From Nymphaea colorata (Eukaryota > Streptophyta > Magnoliopsida > Nymphaeales > Nymphaeaceae): a stretch of 64,000 bases of DNA. The stretch's first letter is position 1; each line of letters begins with the position of its first letter. A program made the position numbers and the translations under genes. Below are positions 59,378-64,000 of the stretch, piece by piece. Below the pieces are notes generated by a model. That model saw only the letters and a program-made list of their open reading frames with translations. It ran no database searches and had not been told where the DNA came from. Where the stretch lies: positions 6,840,174-6,904,173 of the forward strand of contig NW_022204507.1 of assembly GCF_008831285.2 (NCBI RefSeq), read 5' to 3'.

Positions 59378-60015
59378 AGTCAATTTTCATGGAAACAATG
59401 CAAGTTTTGTTCTTGAAACCCAAATAAAAGTGTGACTCACTAACCAAAAGCTGGTTAAGTACACAGTGTGGAGCCTTTAGGAAAAGGTCAAGTATACCTT
59501 TACCCACTTGTACTGGCCCCTGAACCACATTTGGGTATACTTGGCATGCACAGGAGAATGTGCACAATGCATTTGTGCACAGACCTGTTCTTATAACCAG
59601 ATTCGCTCACTTACTTACATTAGTACTGGTGCTGCACAGGGCAACTCTCCCAAGATAGTCAATAACTACAGAAGGATCTCGCCTGCAAATTTCATCATTG
59701 GGAATGAGATTGATATCAACTGCAAAACAGGTCCAACCAAAAGTATTTGAACCCACCACTAGCCAGAGATATTGAACAAGAAGAAGAAGAAGATGGAGGA
59801 GAAATTTGCAAGCTGAAATCATGATGGCAAAGGTGATGAAGATATAGTAGTAGCTAGCTAGAGGCCAGTAATACGGAATAGAGTGCACCCCCGCGCTTGG
59901 TTGTTATGCATAGTTTCGGTGAACAAGTAATGATCCCTGTTCAATATTTGCGAGCGTAAAATCCCTTCTCGCCAGCTGCTGTCTATCCAACCACAGCGGT
60001 GTGTTGTGTTTTGTG

Positions 60016-60034
60016 CATGTATATATGTACATGT
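60016..60034 (-). promoter_or_regulatory. putative TATA region of C2 copy g
   Basis: Minus-strand 'catgtacatatatacatgc' lies in the same position relative to E1 as the TATA elements at 17216 and 32933, within a 150-base conserved upstream block. Confidence 0.4.
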
Positions 60035-60540
60035 GAAGCTAACCGTAAACTGCTTTGCACGTTTGAGTCCATACCACAAAAGCTGCGGGCACTTTCTTGT
60101 CAAGGGGCCTTTGCCTAGAAGTTTGACACTGTCAGGGAGGCCACCTATCAATGGCAGGAGAAATAAGCAACATAGAATATCTATAGTTGAACTGGATCCT
60201 CTAAACTAGCCTTGGCCGAGCAAAAACCCAACCAACAAATGCTATTTGACACCTCACATCCATTTCTTTTTACATTTCTATTGTGTTTTCTCTCCCCTCA
60301 CTCTCTTCATCTCCATCCGACCACAAAGGTTTGGTGATTCTTCAGGCAACACTGAAGCCGCAGTTTCCACGATGACCAGCGATCAACCAAATGGCGTCAG
60401 CAGAGTTTTTCTTTTCTTTTTTTTTCTCTCTCTCTCTCAATCTGATCTGGATCCCTTTAAGATTGAAAAACCCTTTCAGAAAAATCCTCGTTCAAACAAG
60501 AGTTCATTTTCACATTCAAAAACCTCACTCAAAGGATATG

Positions 60541-63500
60541 TATATGTAATGTTTGGGCATAAAAGTAAATGTGCATATTGATAGTAGGTTCCACATCCAG
60601 CGTATGCTTGTTGCATACACGGGAATAGCGTACATAAGTTGCTCTCGAAAATGACCCCTTTCAAGATATGTTTTTTGTGATATCCAGTGGACTTGTCAAT
60701 GTGCAAACTCTTAAAAAAATATATAGAAATCTTGCTACTGCTATGAATGAGTACATGGTTCATGTAGCCATTTTCATTCCATTGCATGGTTTGCTAGTTT
60801 TTTAACTTATTTTTTAAAATTTTTATCACGTCCACCAAACCATCACATCAGAATATTCTAGCTACAGGCATTAGCTCCTTATTTCACCACAAGTGGAGTT
60901 CAGTTGAAGTAACGTTTTTATACTGTAATATGTTTAGGGGACCATATATATATTCCCAATGGACTTGTGCATGTGCTGATGATGGTTAGATTAATCTCTA
61001 TATTGGCAGTGTTTTATAAAGAATCCAAAGACTTTGAAATCAATCATAGAGAGTTAATCCTTTGACTGAGTATATCGATATAGATGACCATTGGCTTTTG
61101 AAAAAAATCCATAACCACAAGAATGTCCAGATGCGGTAATATGTTTTGATACGGTAAATAGAATCAGTTCCTGCAGAACTAAAGGCTTTTCAAAAAAATC
61201 CATAACCACAAGACTTTTCTTCCACCTCTGGCTTTCTCAAGGTTGAAAAGGTGCTGGGTTGTGAGTGGTCGATCACAGACTTTTCTTCCACCTCTGGCTT
61301 TCTCAAGGTTTCTGCATGCATGTTTTTAATCCACATCAAGGCTCTATTTCCTCAATGCAGAAAGACATACCTCCAGTCTAAGCCCAGGCAACTAGGTTCT
61401 AATGCTTAGTTTTTAGTTCCTTTTCTACTTGATGATTTTCAAATTCTTTAGGCGGTGCTTGATGGCCCCAGGATTTTCAATGTTCTTGGATTTTAATTTC
61501 AGAATATAATTTTAGAGTCAGTGGAAGAAAATTATTATTTCCTATTCAGAATTCAAGTAGAGTTTGGTGGAAGAAGACTTTAATGCCTATAATATTTGGA
61601 CTTTGTTTGTTAGGCACAAGGAAAAAAATTTGCAACAGTTGAAATATTTTAATGACCATTTCGAGGAATTTATAAAAAGCTGTCGAGCATTAGCCTTGAA
61701 TTTTTTTTATAAAGGAGTATGTTTATTTCCAAAATATCTGAAAGCTCTGTAAGCGCTGATATGAAAATCTTTATGATTATTTCTGGTCATTTTGAAAATC
61801 TTTGAAAAGTTCAGGTGCCAACTTAAGATGTTTGATGCCATAAATGGCAAATCCATATCTGTTGTTGTACACCTCCCTGCAATGGATAATACGAAATATG
61901 AAATTCCAAAACTTTTGGAAGCAGAAGTGCAATTAAGCAAAACAAGCATGAAGTTTTACACACATCACCCCAACTACGTTGCATTCTTATCCTAACGTCA
62001 CCTGCATGCCTTACCGTTCCTCCCCCTGTTAAAAAAAATAAAAGACGCAAATAACCAAGTATTATTTCAAGTCAATAAGTTCTGTGGAAACATTGAGTAA
62101 CAGCAGAAAATCTAGTGGTTAGCCGTTTTTTAGCCCCATGTAGTAATCCAAGTGGCCTCTTGTGAAATACTCATGCTCAACCTGAATTTTTTGGTTCCTC
62201 ATCAACCAAGCGGAGATCAATCGAGTCTTCGGATAAGTGATGGCTTGGGAGCAAGAATGGATGCCTCTGAGAAGGCTATCCAAGACGTGGCAGATGAATT
62301 CCATTGGGCAGCGACACGAAGTGCGCTCATTTGGGAAGGCCCAGATCAAAAAGATTGTGGCTGAGCTAACTGTCCTAAAGACGGCAGTGGCTAGTGGGGC
62401 GACTAGTTAAGGAGCTAAATACAGTTATTTGAGCAGTTGCCTAGAAAATTCAATATAAGCAACTTCAACTTATTAAGCGTGGCTAGTCGTCTCCTTGATT
62501 TGGTTGTTCACACTAAGATCCTCGTGGCTATATATTGAGAAATCTACAGTGATATTTCTACCATTCATCTTTGCAGTATAAGTGAACTATGCTCATTGAT
62601 ATGTGCTGTGTTTAAAACCTCGAGTTTTGGGTAATCCAGTTAGATTGTTAGTTCATCTTCTCCATCTCTAAGAGCCCTGTCCAAAGAAACCCTACATGAT
62701 GCAGGAAAGGCAGAAATTATTACAATTTGCAAAATGAAGTGTTAAAGCAGGAGAGGTGCACTGGGAGCATTCAGATTAATGACATGCTTACGTGCCATGA
62801 GGAAGATCAAGGATCGGCGTCTGCGTGCTCCTGTTTTGGATTCTTACATTTAATTCTGAAATCTTTTTGAAGAGAGCTAATGTCCTCCAACCTCTCTGCA
62901 GAGCTTGGTCTGTTAGAAACTGAATCCGCAAGCTCGAAAATGTTAGGAAAATTGGGCGTATATACACATATCAGATGGTTAATCAAACTCCACATGAAAT
63001 ACCAAAATAGGGATTTAACTATTCGTTTGGCTGCCGGGTCAGCCTAAAAACTAGGCCCTAACATGGTGCAGTGGGTAGGTAAAATCTTTGTTTAAAGTTT
63101 TATCTTGGACTGTGTGCTCAAGATGGGTTTAGGTAAAACTTTTCTACTCATCTTTGAATGGCAAAAAGTTTTGCCTAAGACCTAACAGTTTTTTCCGAGA
63201 TGCAAAAGTCCTGCTTCATTTGAGAGAACGTTAGGAAACAATGAGCAAGAGCAACCCACCAAATACGACAAATTTTTTTTCTTGGGATAAAAAATTTCCT
63301 AGATATCAAACAGAGCCTTAGATGTTCTAAGGGATACGTACATGGCTTCATTTCCAGAAGCGATTTCATAAAAATAAAACGAGGCAGAGCGAATATTGAA
63401 ATTATGTTACTGGTGCAGAAGTTGGAACCGCATTTAGACTTGTGGCCCACTGGATCCAGATACATCTTTTAAATTTGGTAATTTCTATCTAGCTTTAGGA

Positions 63501-64000
63501 AATAAAAACAAATTTACAACCTTTTTTGTAAATTGTATCGATTGGGAAGATTATGAAGAAAGTATAATTTTAATCAAAACATGGATTGGCATTGGAATTT
63601 TCAAATTTCATTTCTTTTTTCTTTTTTCCGCTGAACTACCTAAACTATAAACTTCTGCACTAAGTGCAAAGCGTTCGACTTCCTATGTATGTATGCTCTA
63701 TTTGTAATTAATCTGATAGATGAGAAATGAAATTAAGCTGATTATTTTACAAAACAAATCATCACAAGGTCTAGACATCTAAGCTAATATTTCTTCTTCC
63801 TCTTTATGTGGCTAAGGCCTTTCTCTCCTTTTCTCCGATGACAGGTGTTTTATTCAAAGAGAAATATGATCGGATCTACCAAATGTTCTATAAATATCCT
63901 GAAATTCTTTCATATTACAGCAACAGTTAATATATTTCCTTACAGCCGTCCTTTCCATGTCATGACATGATTATTTGGCTTATGCTAGTTGAGTTTCTAG
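60541..64000. repeat. large repeated module h, truncated by window end
   Basis: Near-identical to 11262-14740. At its left edge it joins the upstream region of copy g at about 60535, in the middle of a sequence that continues differently at 35950, so this is a duplication breakpoint. A private 66-base tandem repeat is at 61213-61340. Confidence 0.85.
61823..64000 (-). pseudogene. C2-domain protein pseudogene, copy h (E6-E3, continues beyond window)
   Basis: E6 61876-61823 (17-residue tail), E5 62025-61964 (62 bases, extra G), E4 62691-62619 (73 bases), E3 about 62955-62794 with the same extra A and TGA as copies a and f. E1 and E2, if present, lie outside the window. Nearly identical to copy a throughout. 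Confidence 0.6.

Larger units (their letters stand above)
56686..60010 (-). pseudogene. C2-domain protein pseudogene, copy g, with Gln/Ser repeat tail
   Basis: Best spread copy. E1 near 59920 with ATG (MHNNQARG) but its donor is deleted. E2 59719-59619 reads VDINLIPNDEICRRDPSV then VIDY and a perfect gtaagt donor; its length (101) and phase equal copy a. E3 about 57946-57805 has GFPESITVSVQNRMT. E4 57706-57641 reads FRLSRATREGEDEQTMSLDY. E5 57256-57196 (61 bases) reads GGAQRHAGDITIRMQ, but its acceptor is 'accg' not 'acag'. E6 57107-56686 encodes four and a half 28-residue units (QQRPSGAQSSG, ASYSGCSSSLQGGVP); a single-base deletion near 57016 shifts the frame after the first unit. Stop TAA at 56688-56686. 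C2 domain with Gln/Ser/Gly tail recalls SRC2-like plant proteins. E3 has indels too. Confidence 0.65.

Overview
The window looks like nuclear DNA from a flowering plant. It is AT-rich and carries (TA)n, (CT)n and (TTTA)n microsatellites, a Ty1/copia polymerase remnant, Tourist-like and hAT-like non-autonomous transposons, tRNA-derived SINE-like elements, spliceosomal GT..AG introns, and a broken PPR gene of the land-plant PLS/E class. The species cannot be named from the sequence. No protein-coding gene in the window appears intact. Two runs of exactly 100 N (9401-9500 and 56520-56619) are scaffold gaps.

Layout. 1-9.4 kb is mostly unannotatable AT-rich DNA with a small dispersed duplication (5.7 and 6.4 kb), a GC-richer patch (7.3-8.46 kb) and degenerate tandem repeats (8.76-9.24 kb). 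From 9.5 kb to the end, the window is a patchwork of large repeated modules. The core module holds a six-exon gene that I reconstruct by hand on the minus strand as a small C2-domain (Ca2+/phospholipid-binding) protein with a low-complexity C-terminal tail. Complete or partial copies lie at 12.5-17.1, 23.7-24.2, 28.9-29.4, 30.8-32.9, 38.7-39.95, 43.9-44.6, 52.6-53.8 (inverted, plus strand), 56.7-60.1 and 61.8-64.0 kb. Intron phases agree along the model (1,0,2,2,0), which supports it, but every copy carries frameshifts, lost splice sites or missing exons.

Between 19.5 and 30.0 kb a unit of about 5.2 kb is tandemly duplicated, with an AAAT microhomology at the junction. Each unit contains the 3' exons of a C2 gene, a fragment that looks like the start of a PPR protein, and the reverse transcriptase/RNase H part of a copia element. 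A third, older copy without the copia part is at 42.2-45.0 kb. A second, different PPR pseudogene is at 50.4-51.75 kb. The two end modules (11.26-14.7 and 60.54-64.0 kb) are nearly identical, so duplication has been recent as well as ancient.

Taken together, the window records birth and decay of a C2-domain gene cluster driven by segmental duplication, inversion and transposon insertion. The most unusual feature is the last exon of the C2 genes, which has three unrelated-looking tails in different copies, two of them built from in-frame minisatellites.
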